A DNA stretch of 64,000 nt, from the NCBI GenBank assembly GCA_019240115.1, contig JAFAYV010000031.1, forward strand, positions 1 through 64,000, in the 5' to 3' direction. A program made the translations under genes and the position numbers. The notes below the pieces were generated by a model that saw nothing but the letters and a program-made list of their open reading frames with translations, was not told where the DNA came from and made no database searches. This DNA is from Solirubrobacterales bacterium (lineage in GTDB: Bacteria > Actinomycetota > Thermoleophilia > Solirubrobacterales > Solirubrobacteraceae). Below, in pieces: positions 1 through 8,705 of the stretch; positions within the stretch are counted from its first letter, which is position 1; each line of letters begins with the position of its first letter.

Positions 1-210
1 GACATCACCTCCGGGGCGGTGCTGCTCGTGGCCTGGGCCGCCGCCGATCGCACGGCACTTGGCTGGACGCTGATCGCCGCAGCCCTCACGCCAACAGCGG
101 ACGCCACCATCGTGCTCACCAACGGCGGCAAGCTCTCAACCGCCCTAGGCATCCACGCGCTCACCGCCGGACTGCTCGTCGCGGCAGGTCTCGTCCTGGC
201 CCTCGGGTGA
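1..210 (+). CDS. Small membrane protein, 3' end only (DUF4267-like)
   Basis: The reading frame is open from the first base of the window and ends at a TGA at 208-210, so only the last 69 residues are seen. They form two or three hydrophobic helices (LLVAWAAADRTALGW, a central small-residue segment, and a C-terminal GLLVAAGLVLALG) with a GGKLSTALGIH loop. That layout resembles the C-terminal half of DUF4267-type four-helix membrane proteins of actinobacteria. The family assignment is from memory and weak. No function is known. The true start lies outside the window; the GTG at 19 is internal to the frame. Confidence 0.5.
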   Translation, partial: DITSGAVLLVAWAAADRTALGWTLIAAALTPTADATIVLTNGGKLSTALGIHALTAGLLVAAGLVLALG

Positions 211-1073
211 GCAACACGCCCGATGACTGAACCCCCGTTGCTCACCACCGGACACGTATGAGTGGCGCCAGGACGCTTTGGCCAATAACGCGCAGCCCTG
301 GTCCCACGGGGAAAGGAGAAGCCGCGCGGGCGTCAACCACCGCTCCCTACTCCGTCGCCGATTGGGCAGTCTCAGCGACGCTGTCGCTCCTCCCAAAATT
401 CGACGTGTGGCCCAAGCTTGAACGATGTGCGCGCCATGCCGAAAGGAGGGCTACGTATGTGGCGCCGGGCGTCCCCGCGAGACGCTCGTCGCCTGGTAGA
501 GACGGGAGCAATGCCCTCCGCGGCTCTGCTGGGAGTCCACGAGCACACGGTGCGCGGTCACCTTCTCTGTGCGCATCGACGTGCTTCGCCGTACCACTCC
601 GGAACGAGTACGCAGGTTGTGTCGGAGATCGACCCGTCAGGCACGGCGGATCGTATCGCGACGCCACCGCCGGGGAGTAATCCCTGACCGCCATGTGGTA
701 GCACTTTTGCGCCATGTTGCGCAGTGAGCGGGACGTTCGAGTATTCGGTGCGCGCCCGGCCTGAGTGAACGGCCAGTGGATGCTTCGGGCCCCGAGGGGA
801 ATCCAGCAGCGAAGCCCTGAAGAGAGACAGGCTTGCCGGCTACGACCGCGGCCCGATGAGAAGCAATCAGGGAGTTGAGCCGCTCATGTCACGGCCGCCG
901 GCCCAGTCCGCCGGTATTGGAGAACTCCAAGCCAGAGCGGACGTTCAAGTGGGGGCGCGGGCCGCGGCGGACGGTCGTCGAAGCTCGTGAGCCGCTCAGT
1001 CATGAGGGGGTCGCGCTCCCCGCCTGCCGCTGAGGCCGACATTCAGACGGGCGTTGGTTCACCGGGGCGGTCG
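211..1073. other. Gene-free stretch with possible HTH relic
   Basis: About 860 bases hold no convincing intact gene; the open frames here overlap on both strands and have no recognisable protein. Around 480-560 on the plus strand two frames read ETLVAW and then ALLGVHEHTVR, which together resemble the PucR/CdaR-type C-terminal helix-turn-helix broken by a frameshift. This is too short to call with confidence. The stretch fits the general decay of this part of the window. Confidence 0.3.
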
Positions 1074-1208
1074 TCAGAGGCTCCGGCCACCTGAGGATTC
1101 GATTCGTTGAGCGGTGATCCATCGGGCGCTCTCGGAGACGACCGCGCGCACGGCAGCGCCGATTTCGTCCGGTTCGCCGACGCGGCCGAAGGCTGGTTGG
1201 CGGTCACC
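1074..1208 (-). pseudogene. Short-chain dehydrogenase, C-terminal relic
   Basis: On the minus strand a frame ending at a TGA (1074-1076) reads FGRVGEPDEIGAAVRAVV and ARWITAQRIESSGG. This is the standard C-terminus of classical SDR oxidoreductases: the proline-loop 'GRxGxPxEIA' helix followed by the 'WITGQ..xxxGG' terminal strand. Nothing upstream encodes the Rossmann TGxxxGxG or YxxxK parts, so only about the last 45 of 250 residues remain. It runs directly into a different broken gene (IS4 transposase start), so the two relics were joined by a rearrangement. Confidence 0.6.
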
Positions 1209-1325
1209 AATGGCTCCGGCGGGAACACCCGCGTCAGCACCCCGATCGACATGTGATCGGTCAGCCGCTGATCGGAGACAAGGTCGTCGGCGAGCCAGCA
1301 GTCAAGTTCGTCGAGCCCGCCTTGA
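1205..1325 (-). pseudogene. IS4-family transposase N-terminal relic
   Basis: The minus-strand frame reads DQRLTDHMSIGVLTRVFPPE, which matches the N-terminal signature of actinobacterial IS4-type transposases (the domain Pfam calls Nterm_IS4, typically 'LTDRIxLGVLTRxFPxELV'). The frame then continues into the SDR relic instead of the DDE catalytic domain, so the transposase is cut after about 35 residues. No terminal inverted repeats were found nearby. Identification rests on the short motif only. Confidence 0.45.
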
Positions 1326-1336
1326 TGATGGGGTGC

Positions 1337-2206
1337 TCACGGCCCTCGCGAGTCGTAGCTCGCCGTGGCGCTGCTGAAGTCTTGGGCGCCGACGACGGAG
1401 AGGAGTTGAAGTGCGTTGTGGTCAGGCGAGCCGGACGGGGCCGACCAGAGGACGATGCGCAGATCGCTGCTGACCACCTCGAGGTGATCGCAGTCGACGG
1501 TGATCTCTCCGAGGGTCGGGTGGCGGAATGTCTTGCGGGATGAGGACGCGCCGGTGGCGGGCGGATCGGCCCAGAGCGTCGCGAAGCGGTCTGAGTGGGC
1601 TTGGAGTTGGGCGATCAGGGCTGTGAGGGCGGGGTCGTCGGGGTGGCGGGCGAGCTGGAGATGCAGGTCGCCGGCGATCTCGCGCTCGAAGCGGTCTGCT
1701 TCTTGGGGGTCTCGCTCGACCCAGCGCGGTCCGAGGAACTGGCTTTGAGCCGCGTTTTCGCCGACGAGGTCGCGGGCGAGCATCGCTTTGGCCATCGGGT
1801 TGGCCTGAACGATCGTCCACGCGGGGTCGATGACGATCACGGGGACGTCGTCAAAGCGGTCAAGGATCCGCTGAATTGATGGGGTGATGTGCCGCGCGGC
1901 GACTCGTGTGGTGGCATCGGCGTGGCCGGTCAGGCTGTGCAGGTGCGCGGCCTCGGTCGGGTTGAGGCGCAGCGTCCGGGCGAGCGCCGTGATCACTGAC
2001 GCAGACGGCGCCTGGGCGCGGCCCTGTTCCAGGCGGGTGAGATAGTTGACCGAGATTCCGGTGTGGACGGCAACCTCTTCGCGGCGCAGCCCCGGCGCTC
2101 GGCGGGAGCCGTTGTCGGGCAGCCCGAGGTCGGTGGGGCTGAGCCGGTCGCGCCATGTGCGCAGACAGTGAGCGAGTTCTCCGGGCACTAGGAGCGAGTA
2201 TGACAT
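1337..2206 (-). CDS. XRE-family regulator with MmyB-type ligand domain
   Basis: Transcription factor of 289 residues. Residues about 5-80 form an XRE helix-turn-helix (LRTWRDRLSP, then GLRREEVAVHTGISVNYLTR and LEQGRAQAPS). The remainder is the MmyB-like ligand-binding domain seen in many actinobacterial regulators (FDDVPVIVIDPAWTIVQANP, then a helical half ending near HPTLGEITVDCDHLEV). I chose the ATG at 2204-2206 (MSYSLLVPGELAHCLRTW) because homologues begin just before the HTH; an upstream ATG at 2326 would add 40 atypical residues. It is divergent from the gene at 2345 and probably controls it; these proteins commonly repress an adjacent oxidoreductase or hydrolase gene. Ligand unknown. 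Confidence 0.9.
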   Translation of the reverse strand: MSYSLLVPGELAHCLRTWRDRLSPTDLGLPDNGSRRAPGLRREEVAVHTGISVNYLTRLEQGRAQAPSASVITALARTLRLNPTEAAHLHSLTGHADATTRVAARHITPSIQRILDRFDDVPVIVIDPAWTIVQANPMAKAMLARDLVGENAAQSQFLGPRWVERDPQEADRFEREIAGDLHLQLARHPDDPALTALIAQLQAHSDRFATLWADPPATGASSSRKTFRHPTLGEITVDCDHLEVVSSDLRIVLWSAPSGSPDHNALQLLSVVGAQDFSSATASYDSRGP

Positions 2207-2344
2207 CGGGCCCGCGGTCCAGGGTGGGACTGTGAGGGGCAGGATCGGCTGGCCCATTGTGCGCTTGGGCATCCGCGAGGAGGATCCATTGCGTCGTCGA
2301 GCAGCTGTTCGGCGATATGCGATCAACAGGAGGTATTTGAGACC

Positions 2345-3088
2345 ATGAGCGCCGTTTCAGACAGTCAGTCAGGTTGGACCCCCTATGACGAGCTGGCCGG
2401 GCCTGAGCTCGACGCCGAGTTGTGGCAGCCGGCGGATTTCGGTACCGGCCCGCGGATCGAGCCGCACGCCCGGACCACGGTCAAGGATGGGACCGTCACC
2501 ATCGACGTTCCGCGCTTTGAGAACACCGACACCGAGAACCAGGGCTTGGACAACACCAAGCACCTGCTGTTCTCGACGCGCGGGTTTCCGGTCCCCGCCG
2601 AGCGCACGGCAGGCTTCTCGGCCGAGTTGCGGTCAGAGGTCCGCGACCAGGCCGGTGACTACCGCCTCGGGTTCGCGTCCTTCACGCTGGCCGACATGGC
2701 AACCCATCGGGTCTTCGCGATCCTCTCGACCGGTGAGCGAATCTTTGCCGAGGAGGAGCGACTTCCCGGTCACGCCGAAAGTTCGCCGTTTACCCGGATC
2801 ATCGAGGATCCGTTCTTTTTCTCGCGCGGCGGGACGCGCCCCGATGGCGGCTTTCGTCGCTGTACGATCGAGATCGACCGATCCCGCGGTCAGGTCGACT
2901 TTCGCGTCGATGACGAGATCCTGCACGTCGTCGCCGGCCTGAGCGACGTGCCCGACGAGGTCCACATGGCGTTGGGCATCTTCACGTTGCTCCCGATCGG
3001 CGAGGGTGAGGGCTCAGCCCGCGGCCAGGGCGGCCGCGCATCGTGGCGCAACATCGCTTACACCTCACACCCAGACGCGCCGCGCTGA
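2345..3088 (+). CDS. Uncharacterised protein, probable lectin-like beta-sandwich
   Basis: Encodes 247 residues without signal peptide or membrane helix. It is rich in alternating beta-strand patterns (GFSAELRSEVRDQAGDYRLG, CTIEIDRSRGQVDFRVDDE) and ends WRNIAYTSH, a layout seen in concanavalin/LamG-like domains and in actinobacterial proteins of unknown function. An AGGAGG Shine-Dalgarno lies about ten bases before the ATG. It is divergently transcribed from the XRE/MmyB regulator across a 138-bp gap, so it is the likely regulatory target. I do not recognise an active site and give no enzymatic function. Confidence 0.75.
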   Translation: MSAVSDSQSGWTPYDELAGPELDAELWQPADFGTGPRIEPHARTTVKDGTVTIDVPRFENTDTENQGLDNTKHLLFSTRGFPVPAERTAGFSAELRSEVRDQAGDYRLGFASFTLADMATHRVFAILSTGERIFAEEERLPGHAESSPFTRIIEDPFFFSRGGTRPDGGFRRCTIEIDRSRGQVDFRVDDEILHVVAGLSDVPDEVHMALGIFTLLPIGEGEGSARGQGGRASWRNIAYTSHPDAPR

Positions 3089-3337
3089 TCTTTTCGACCA
3101 CGCCGAGAGGTCGTCAACTGCCCTGAGCGCGTTCGGGTCAAGCGGGGCAACCCCACGGTTTTATCGTTGATGAGCAAGGTTGCCCGTGATGACTAACCCG
3201 CCCACGCGCCCATCCACCCGCAGGTCGCCACCCGGCGTATAGATCGGCACGCCGCGGACCGGTGGACGGTGGGACGGAGCGCACTGTAGATGAGCTCACC
3301 CATGAACGGTCGGAGCCGTCTCTAACTCTAGGAGGTA

Positions 3338-4096
3338 ATGATGATGATTGTAACCACGCCCACTGGCAGGGTTGGCAGTCAGGTACTGCACCGCCTCCTT
3401 GATGGCGACGAGCCGATCCGTGTGATCGTCCGTGGCCGGTCTCGCCTTGACGCGAGAGTCGTAGGGCACGTTGACATCGTTGAAGGCTCTCACGACGACC
3501 TGCGTGTACTGGACCGTGCGTTGGCCGGGGCCGACAGTCTGTTCTGGCTGGTCCCGCCGAGCTTTGACGTGGACAGCCCTGAGATCGAACGCACGGGCGT
3601 CAACTACCGCGCGTTGAGCATGCCGGTCTACATGGACAATCTGCTCGACCAGGTCACGTCGATTCGCGACCACGGTGTCTTCTTGTATCCGTTTGACGCT
3701 GATCGGCTCTTGGCCAGCGTCGCTACCCGCGACATCGCGCACGCCGTCGCGCCCCTGCTGGCTGATGGTTCATGGGATGGTCAAGAGCACCTGCCGGTGT
3801 TCGGTCCGGACCGCCTCAGCCTGGACGCGATGGCCGAGGTGATCTCAGACGTGCTCGACACGACCGTCACCTACCGACAGGTCGGGGTCGACGACGTCGC
3901 GCGGCAGCTTGCCCAGGCCGGCGCCAATGAGGCGGTGGTGCGCGGGATGACCGAGATGATGCGAGCCCAAAACGACGGGATCTACGACGAAGATCAGTCC
4001 CAGGCGGTGCCCGGGCCAACGAGCTTTCAGGCGTGGTGCGCGGACGTGTTGCGGCCCGCGGCCCAACGGACCTCTGACAGCCGAGCGGTCCGGTGA
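3338..4096 (+). CDS. NmrA-like NAD(P)-binding protein, internally shortened
   Basis: Atypical SDR/NmrA-like protein of 252 residues with N-terminal IVTTPTGRVGSQVLHRLL (the TxxxGxxG-type dinucleotide loop, with T for G) and strand VRGRSRL. Relatives are usually near 290 residues. Here the segment after FWLVPPSFDVDSPEIE jumps straight to RTGVNYRALSMPVYMDNLL, losing the roughly 50-60 residues (VVxISS strand and following helix) that normally lie between, without breaking the frame. AGGAGG precedes ATGATGATG starts. The next gene begins with a GTGA overlap, so the two are co-translated. Because the missing part lies in the cofactor fold, activity is doubtful. Confidence 0.8.
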   Translation: MMMIVTTPTGRVGSQVLHRLLDGDEPIRVIVRGRSRLDARVVGHVDIVEGSHDDLRVLDRALAGADSLFWLVPPSFDVDSPEIERTGVNYRALSMPVYMDNLLDQVTSIRDHGVFLYPFDADRLLASVATRDIAHAVAPLLADGSWDGQEHLPVFGPDRLSLDAMAEVISDVLDTTVTYRQVGVDDVARQLAQAGANEAVVRGMTEMMRAQNDGIYDEDQSQAVPGPTSFQAWCADVLRPAAQRTSDSRAVR

Positions 4097-5151
4097 CGAC
4101 GCCAGATCCCGCATCCGTGAGCTGGCAGCCCGCCGAGGTCACAGCCCCTGGACTTTCCGATCCGGTTGCGGTCGTTGCCGCAAAAGCCATCCCGTACCTT
4201 TCGGATGTCGACCGTCTGCAAAACCTCAACATCTACCTTCCGCGAACGTCGCAGACGTCAGCGCTGATCGACACGCCGGTCAAAGCCCTTCCGACGCCGG
4301 GCGAGGCCTCCACCCTTCCTCGCTACCACGTGCACGTTCACGGCGGGGCATGGCGCGATCCTTACCTAACCGCCGACTCGATTGAGCCGGCCATCGCTCG
4401 CGCCTTCTCGGCGCCGGAGGGGTCAAATCCGCTGATGGCGGTCGCTTCCATCAATTACCGGATCTCGCCATTCCCGACTCATCCCACCCTCCCGTACGAC
4501 GCGGTTAAGGACGAGCACTCAGACCCAGCCCGCGAGGCGGTCCACCCGCAACACCTCAGCGACGTACTCCATGGCCTGGCCCTTCTGCACTCCTTGGGGC
4601 TTACGGAAATGTCGTACGTCCTCTCGGGTCACAGCTGCGGCGCCTGCCTCGCCCTTCAAGCGACGCTGGCGCCCCCGCGGCAGTACGGGATCGAGAATGT
4701 TCGCGAAGCTCCCGTTCCTGCCGCGCTGCTTGGCCTCAATGGGCTGTACGACCTACCAGCGCTGGTCGATGGCCTCGGCGGATCTCACGAGCATCTCCGC
4801 ACCGAGTACGCGATGCTTCTGGCCAACGCATTTGGAGCAGACCAGCGCACGTGGCCAGCGGCAAGCCCAGCCCGCTTTGACCCGGCCGGCATCGCTGAGC
4901 GGGTGGAAGATGGCCAGGCGCCCCGGCTCGTTGTGCTGGACCAAAGCCCCGACGACCAACTTGTGCCGATGAACCAGCGAGACCGGCTCGAGACAACATC
5001 GAGCAAGGTGAAAGCGATACGGACGGTCCGCGGCCACCGATGCGCGGGGAAACATGCCGCCCCGTGGGAGGAAGGCAGCATCATCTGGAAGAGCCTCCAA
5101 GACATCTTCAGCCTGTTAGCGGGCGAGGGTGGACGAAGGGTGAATGTCTAG
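4093..5151 (+). CDS. Alpha/beta hydrolase, kynurenine-formamidase-like
   Basis: Hydrolase of 352 residues, cytoplasmic (no signal peptide). The oxyanion-hole motif HVHGGAWRDP near residue 78 and nucleophile elbow SGHSCGACLAL near residue 178 (Ser in G-H-S-C-G) identify the carboxylesterase/kynurenine formamidase branch. A candidate acid lies in LDQSPDDQLVP and the catalytic His in RGHRCAGKH. Length is larger than the roughly 270 residues of simple formamidases. The GTG start overlaps the stop of the preceding NmrA-like gene by four bases (GTGA), so both form one operon. Substrate is not evident; fungal Bna7-like esterases are the nearest resemblance I recall. Confidence 0.8.
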   Translation: MTTPDPASVSWQPAEVTAPGLSDPVAVVAAKAIPYLSDVDRLQNLNIYLPRTSQTSALIDTPVKALPTPGEASTLPRYHVHVHGGAWRDPYLTADSIEPAIARAFSAPEGSNPLMAVASINYRISPFPTHPTLPYDAVKDEHSDPAREAVHPQHLSDVLHGLALLHSLGLTEMSYVLSGHSCGACLALQATLAPPRQYGIENVREAPVPAALLGLNGLYDLPALVDGLGGSHEHLRTEYAMLLANAFGADQRTWPAASPARFDPAGIAERVEDGQAPRLVVLDQSPDDQLVPMNQRDRLETTSSKVKAIRTVRGHRCAGKHAAPWEEGSIIWKSLQDIFSLLAGEGGRRVNV

Positions 5152-5358
5152 GCATCTGGGATGGGCAGCTACCGTGGGTTGCCCCCCCAGGTGTCGCATA
5201 GCGGTGTGATGGCGGTCCGGTGCGTGTGGCGCGTTGGCTAAGTGAGCGCGGACGTTTTAGGTATCGGGCAGGCGTCCTGCTTCGCGCTCAACCCGAGGGT
5301 CGAGCAGCCCGAAGCGCTGCCGCGAGTACGGCAGTGATCGACATGGGAGGAGACTGCC

Positions 5359-6286
5359 ATGCAAGCCATCGTCGTCCAGGACCGCGACGCTGGTCTGGCG
5401 GGGCTGTCCCTGACGGAGTTGCCGTACCCGCACGCCGCCGAGAATGAGGTCATCGTGGGTGTGCATGCCGCTGGGTTGACCCTTGGCGAGCTGGCCTGGG
5501 AGGGGACGTGGACTGATCGTGGCGGCCGGGATCGGACGCCGAGCGTGCCCGGGCACGAGGGGTCGGGTGTCGTCAGCGAGCTGGGCTACGGGACCACCGG
5601 CCTGACCGTCGGCCAGCGAGTGTTCGGGCTGGGCGACTGGGCCTGCGACGGCACGCTGGCCGAGTACGTGGCGATCGAGGCGCGCAACCTCGCGCCGCTG
5701 CCTGTGGGCGTCGACCACGCCGTCGCCGCCGGCGCAGTGATCTCCGGGCTGACGGCGTGGCAGGCGCTGTTTGACCACGCCCACCTCCTCGCCGGACAGA
5801 CCGCGCTGGCCCACGGCGCCGCGGGCGGCGTCGGCTCGATCGCTGTGCAGCTTGCCCGTCAGGCCGGTTGCCGGGTGATCGGGCCGGCCGGGCCGCCGAC
5901 AGAGACCGTGCGATCGATCTCGGCGTCGACGGGTTTCTGGATGTGGAGACTGACCGCCTGGAGCACGCCGGCGAGGTCGACGTGGTGTCCGACGTGATCG
6001 GCGGTCACATCCCTAAGCGTTCGACCGCGCTCGGGCGCGCCGGCGGCACGCTCGTCACCACCATCGAACCGCCCAGGATCCAGCCCGAGAACGGGCGGGC
6101 GATCTTCTTCGTCGTCGAGGCCGATCGCTCCCAAACTCGCCGAGCTCGCCCAGCGGCTGCGCGACGGACGACTGACTTCGAATGTGGGGACCGTACGGCC
6201 GTTGGCCGAAAGCGCCCGCCGCGTTCGGCCCCGACGCTCCGCGCGTGTCCGCAAAGACGATCATCCAGGTCACCGAGGGCTGGTAA
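5359..6286 (+). pseudogene. Quinone oxidoreductase-like MDR gene, multiply frameshifted
   Basis: The first 175 residues after the ATG (GGAGGAG Shine-Dalgarno) are a good MDR-family NADPH:quinone-type reductase: GVHAAGLTLGELAWEG, VPGHEGSGVVSELG and the cofactor motif AHGAAGGVGSIAVQLARQAG. Near 5886 the frame shifts, continuing as DRAIDLGVDGFLDVETDRL and GGTLVTTIEPPRIQPENGRA. Near 6130 it shifts again (KLAELAQRLRDGRLTSNVG), and near 6215 a third time, ending AFGPDAPRVSAKTIIQVTEG and TAA at 6284-6286. All parts are in the right order for a 310-residue enzyme, so this is a once complete gene disabled by at least three small indels. Confidence 0.85.
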
Positions 6287-6875
6287 ACGACCACGATCGA
6301 CGACGTTGCAGCCAGCGCCGAGCGGACCTGCGCGTCGTTGACACAGCAGGTGCCCGTCACACCCGCGGTCAGAGACCCGAGATTCGCCCACGAGCGCGAC
6401 GGCCGCCGCGGAGCGGCCACGCGGCATCGACGCCCCCTCCGATCCGCGCATCGCAGGGCGCGACCGCCGCCGATCGGCATACTCGCCGGGCGCCGGAAGC
6501 AGGTTGTCTGCCGCTTTGGCAACCAGGCCGAAGGCAGACAGCGACCGGACTCGGGGTGCCGCCGCCGTCTTCCGCTCACGGGGACCTGCTGCTCACGGAG
6601 CCGGGAGACCGCGAGCGCTCCGCCTGCCGGCATCAGACCAGGGTGGCTGTCACCGCGCTCCTGATGAGCGCGTGGTGACGCTTCCCTGCCGTCCAGACGG
6701 CACGGGCCCACAACCGGGTACGCCGCTCGTAGTCGCTCGGATCAGGAGGTCGATGAGGTGCTGAGCCATGTACGCATCAACGACGACGCGGTGTGCCGGC
6801 GGATGGCCGAACCGCAGCGACTCGTCCGTTCGCGATGCCGCCCGATTCGGTCGCATGCCCTGAAGCGAGGGTGCT
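6287..6875. other. Gene-free stretch with possible DUF5946-like relic
   Basis: Nearly 590 bases without an intact gene. On the minus strand at about 6700-6856 the phrase LRFGHPPAHRVVVDAYMAQH resembles the conserved 'HRLxVDAYxxQHPG' core of small DUF5946 proteins, followed by unrelated sequence, so it may be another gene relic. The rest shows no recognisable coding, RNA or repeat signal. Confidence 0.3.
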
Positions 6876-7778
6876 CTAGGTGGCGGCGTTGCGCAGCGCC
6901 TCGGCGACGGCTTGGATCTTGGGGGTCGACTCGTGCGGGATGTAGCCGAGAAGCAGTCTTCGGTGCTCGACCGGCCCGCCGGTGACGGTCAGCGCTCGGA
7001 CGGCGCTTGGGAGTGCGGGGATGAGCACGTCGGGGACAGTCGTGATCGCGGCGCCGCCGGCGACGAGCTGGAGTTTGGTCAGCCAGTCGCGGACCACGTA
7101 GGGCGCGTCGGGTCGCCCGGGGAAGGCGGGCCAGACGCCGAGTAGACGCTCGCGTCCTTCTGAGCGCGCGATGACCCACCGCTCGCCTGTCAGGTCCTCG
7201 ATGCTGACGTAGGGGCGTTGAGCCAGCCGGTGGCCTGCGCTGACAGCGACGCGCAGCGGCCCTTCGGCGAGGACCTCGGTCTCCAGAGCTGTTTGGCTAT
7301 CGTCTGGCTGCGGGTCGGTAGCGACGTCTGCAAGCACCGCGAGATCGAGGCTGCCAGCCCGCAGCCCGCGCCAGAGTGTCGCGCTGGTGCCCTCGCGCAC
7401 CGTGATCGTGATGTCGGGCCGATCGCGAGAAAGCCGCGCGAGCACTGTTGGCAGGATGCCGGCGGCAGCGCTCGCGAACGCTCCCAGTCGCACGGGCCGC
7501 ATTCGCTCGGAGCTCGCGCCGTGGAGCTCTTGCTCGGCCTGCTCCATCGCGCCCAACGCTTGAGTGGCATGACGCAACAGGACCTCGCCCGCGCGGGTCA
7601 GCCGCACACCCGTCCGTTCCCGGATCGCGAGCCGATGACCCGCCGTCGCCTCCAACGCAGCCAACCGTTTCGAGATGGACGACTGGGTGTAGCCGAGCTC
7701 GGCAGCCGCAGCGGTGATCGATCCGCGCTGGGCGACCGCGCGCAAGACGCGAAGATCGTCAAGCGAGAGGTGCAGCAT
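6876..7778 (-). CDS. LysR-family transcriptional regulator
   Basis: Regulator of 300 residues. The N-terminal winged HTH is clear at residues 4-62 (LDDLRVLRAVAQRGSITAAA, LGYTQSSISKRLAALE, then LTRAGEVLLRHA). A LysR substrate-binding domain follows from about residue 90 (VRLGAFASAAAGILPTVLAR, DITITVREG, LDLAVLADV), ending LLLGYIPHESTPKIQAVAEA. Size is normal for the family. It is divergent from the dienelactone hydrolase gene at 7849 with a 70-bp shared intergenic region, the classic arrangement of LysR activators with their target, so that hydrolase is the most likely regulated gene. The inducer cannot be read from sequence. Confidence 0.93.
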   Translation of the reverse strand: MLHLSLDDLRVLRAVAQRGSITAAAAELGYTQSSISKRLAALEATAGHRLAIRERTGVRLTRAGEVLLRHATQALGAMEQAEQELHGASSERMRPVRLGAFASAAAGILPTVLARLSRDRPDITITVREGTSATLWRGLRAGSLDLAVLADVATDPQPDDSQTALETEVLAEGPLRVAVSAGHRLAQRPYVSIEDLTGERWVIARSEGRERLLGVWPAFPGRPDAPYVVRDWLTKLQLVAGGAAITTVPDVLIPALPSAVRALTVTGGPVEHRRLLLGYIPHESTPKIQAVAEALRNAAT

Positions 7779-7848
7779 GCCAGATCGGAATCATAGACAT
7801 TCCAAAGAGTCGCTGACGGCATAGCCCCTAGCTGCCTATGCTGCGGGC

Positions 7849-8559
7849 GTGCCCCGTCGTGAGATCACCATCTCGACCCTCGATGGCAGCGCGATGCCCG
7901 CCTACGTCGTCGCGCCCGACGGGGCCGGTCCCTGGCCCACCGCTGTGGTGCTCGGCGAGCTGTTCGGACTGACCGACGTCCAACGCGATGCCGCGGATCG
8001 CATCGCGGAGCTGGGATACGTGGCAGTCGCGCCACATCTACTGCACCGTCGCGCCTCCGGCGGCTCTCTCTCCGAGGATGAGGAGGGCCGGCGAACCGGG
8101 CTCACCCTGATCGGAGACCTGACTCGCCTCGAGCTCGTCAGCGACGTGCGCGACGCGCTCGAAGCAGCGGCCAAAGAACCCGCAGCCGACCTCTCCAGAG
8201 CACCGGTCGCAGTCGGCATGTCGTTCGGCGGTCACGTCGCGGTCCTTGCCGCCGCGCTGCTGGAGCTGCCCGCGTGCGTCGCCATGTACCCAGGCTGGCT
8301 CGCCGGTACCGAGATTGCCGCCTCACGCCCGCAACCGACGGGCAGCCTCCCCCTCGCAGGCCGCATCCTGTTCCTCGCCGGCGAAGCCGACCAGATGGTC
8401 CCTCCCTCCGACCTCGACGCGCTGCGCCGCTGGCACCCCGACGCCGACATCGTCACCTACCCCGACACAGGACACAGGTTCTGCTCGATCAACCGACTCG
8501 GCTACGACCCAGCCAACGCAGCCGATGCCTGGCAACGCATAGCGCGCTTCTTGACCTAG
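7849..8559 (+). CDS. Dienelactone hydrolase family protein with Ser nucleophile
   Basis: Alpha/beta hydrolase of 236 residues of the dienelactone hydrolase family, which opens cyclic lactones or esters in aromatic degradation. The GELFGLTD motif carries the family glutamate that stabilises the nucleophile. The elbow reads VGMSFGGH, with serine in place of the cysteine of classical dienelactone hydrolases (G-x-C-x-G). The acid/base are expected at GEADQMVPP and PDTGHRFC. It starts at GTG with no strong Shine-Dalgarno; a leaderless or weakly translated start is possible. It is divergent from the LysR regulator upstream. Natural substrate unknown. Confidence 0.88.
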   Translation: MPRREITISTLDGSAMPAYVVAPDGAGPWPTAVVLGELFGLTDVQRDAADRIAELGYVAVAPHLLHRRASGGSLSEDEEGRRTGLTLIGDLTRLELVSDVRDALEAAAKEPAADLSRAPVAVGMSFGGHVAVLAAALLELPACVAMYPGWLAGTEIAASRPQPTGSLPLAGRILFLAGEADQMVPPSDLDALRRWHPDADIVTYPDTGHRFCSINRLGYDPANAADAWQRIARFLT

Positions 8560-8705
8560 CCGCACCCTTAGAAGCGCCAGCACCGCGCTTCCGCGCGCAA
8601 AGCGGCTTGGTCGCCCTGACCGACCACGATCCTGTGGGGTGATCGGACCGGGAGCGGTAAAGGGTTCTCGATCCGAGCCTGGTTGGTGGTCCCGGGACGA
8701 TTCGT

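Noticed and set aside
6055-6711. 218-codon minus-strand frame
   Set aside because: Overlaps the decayed oxidoreductase and has no conserved motif.
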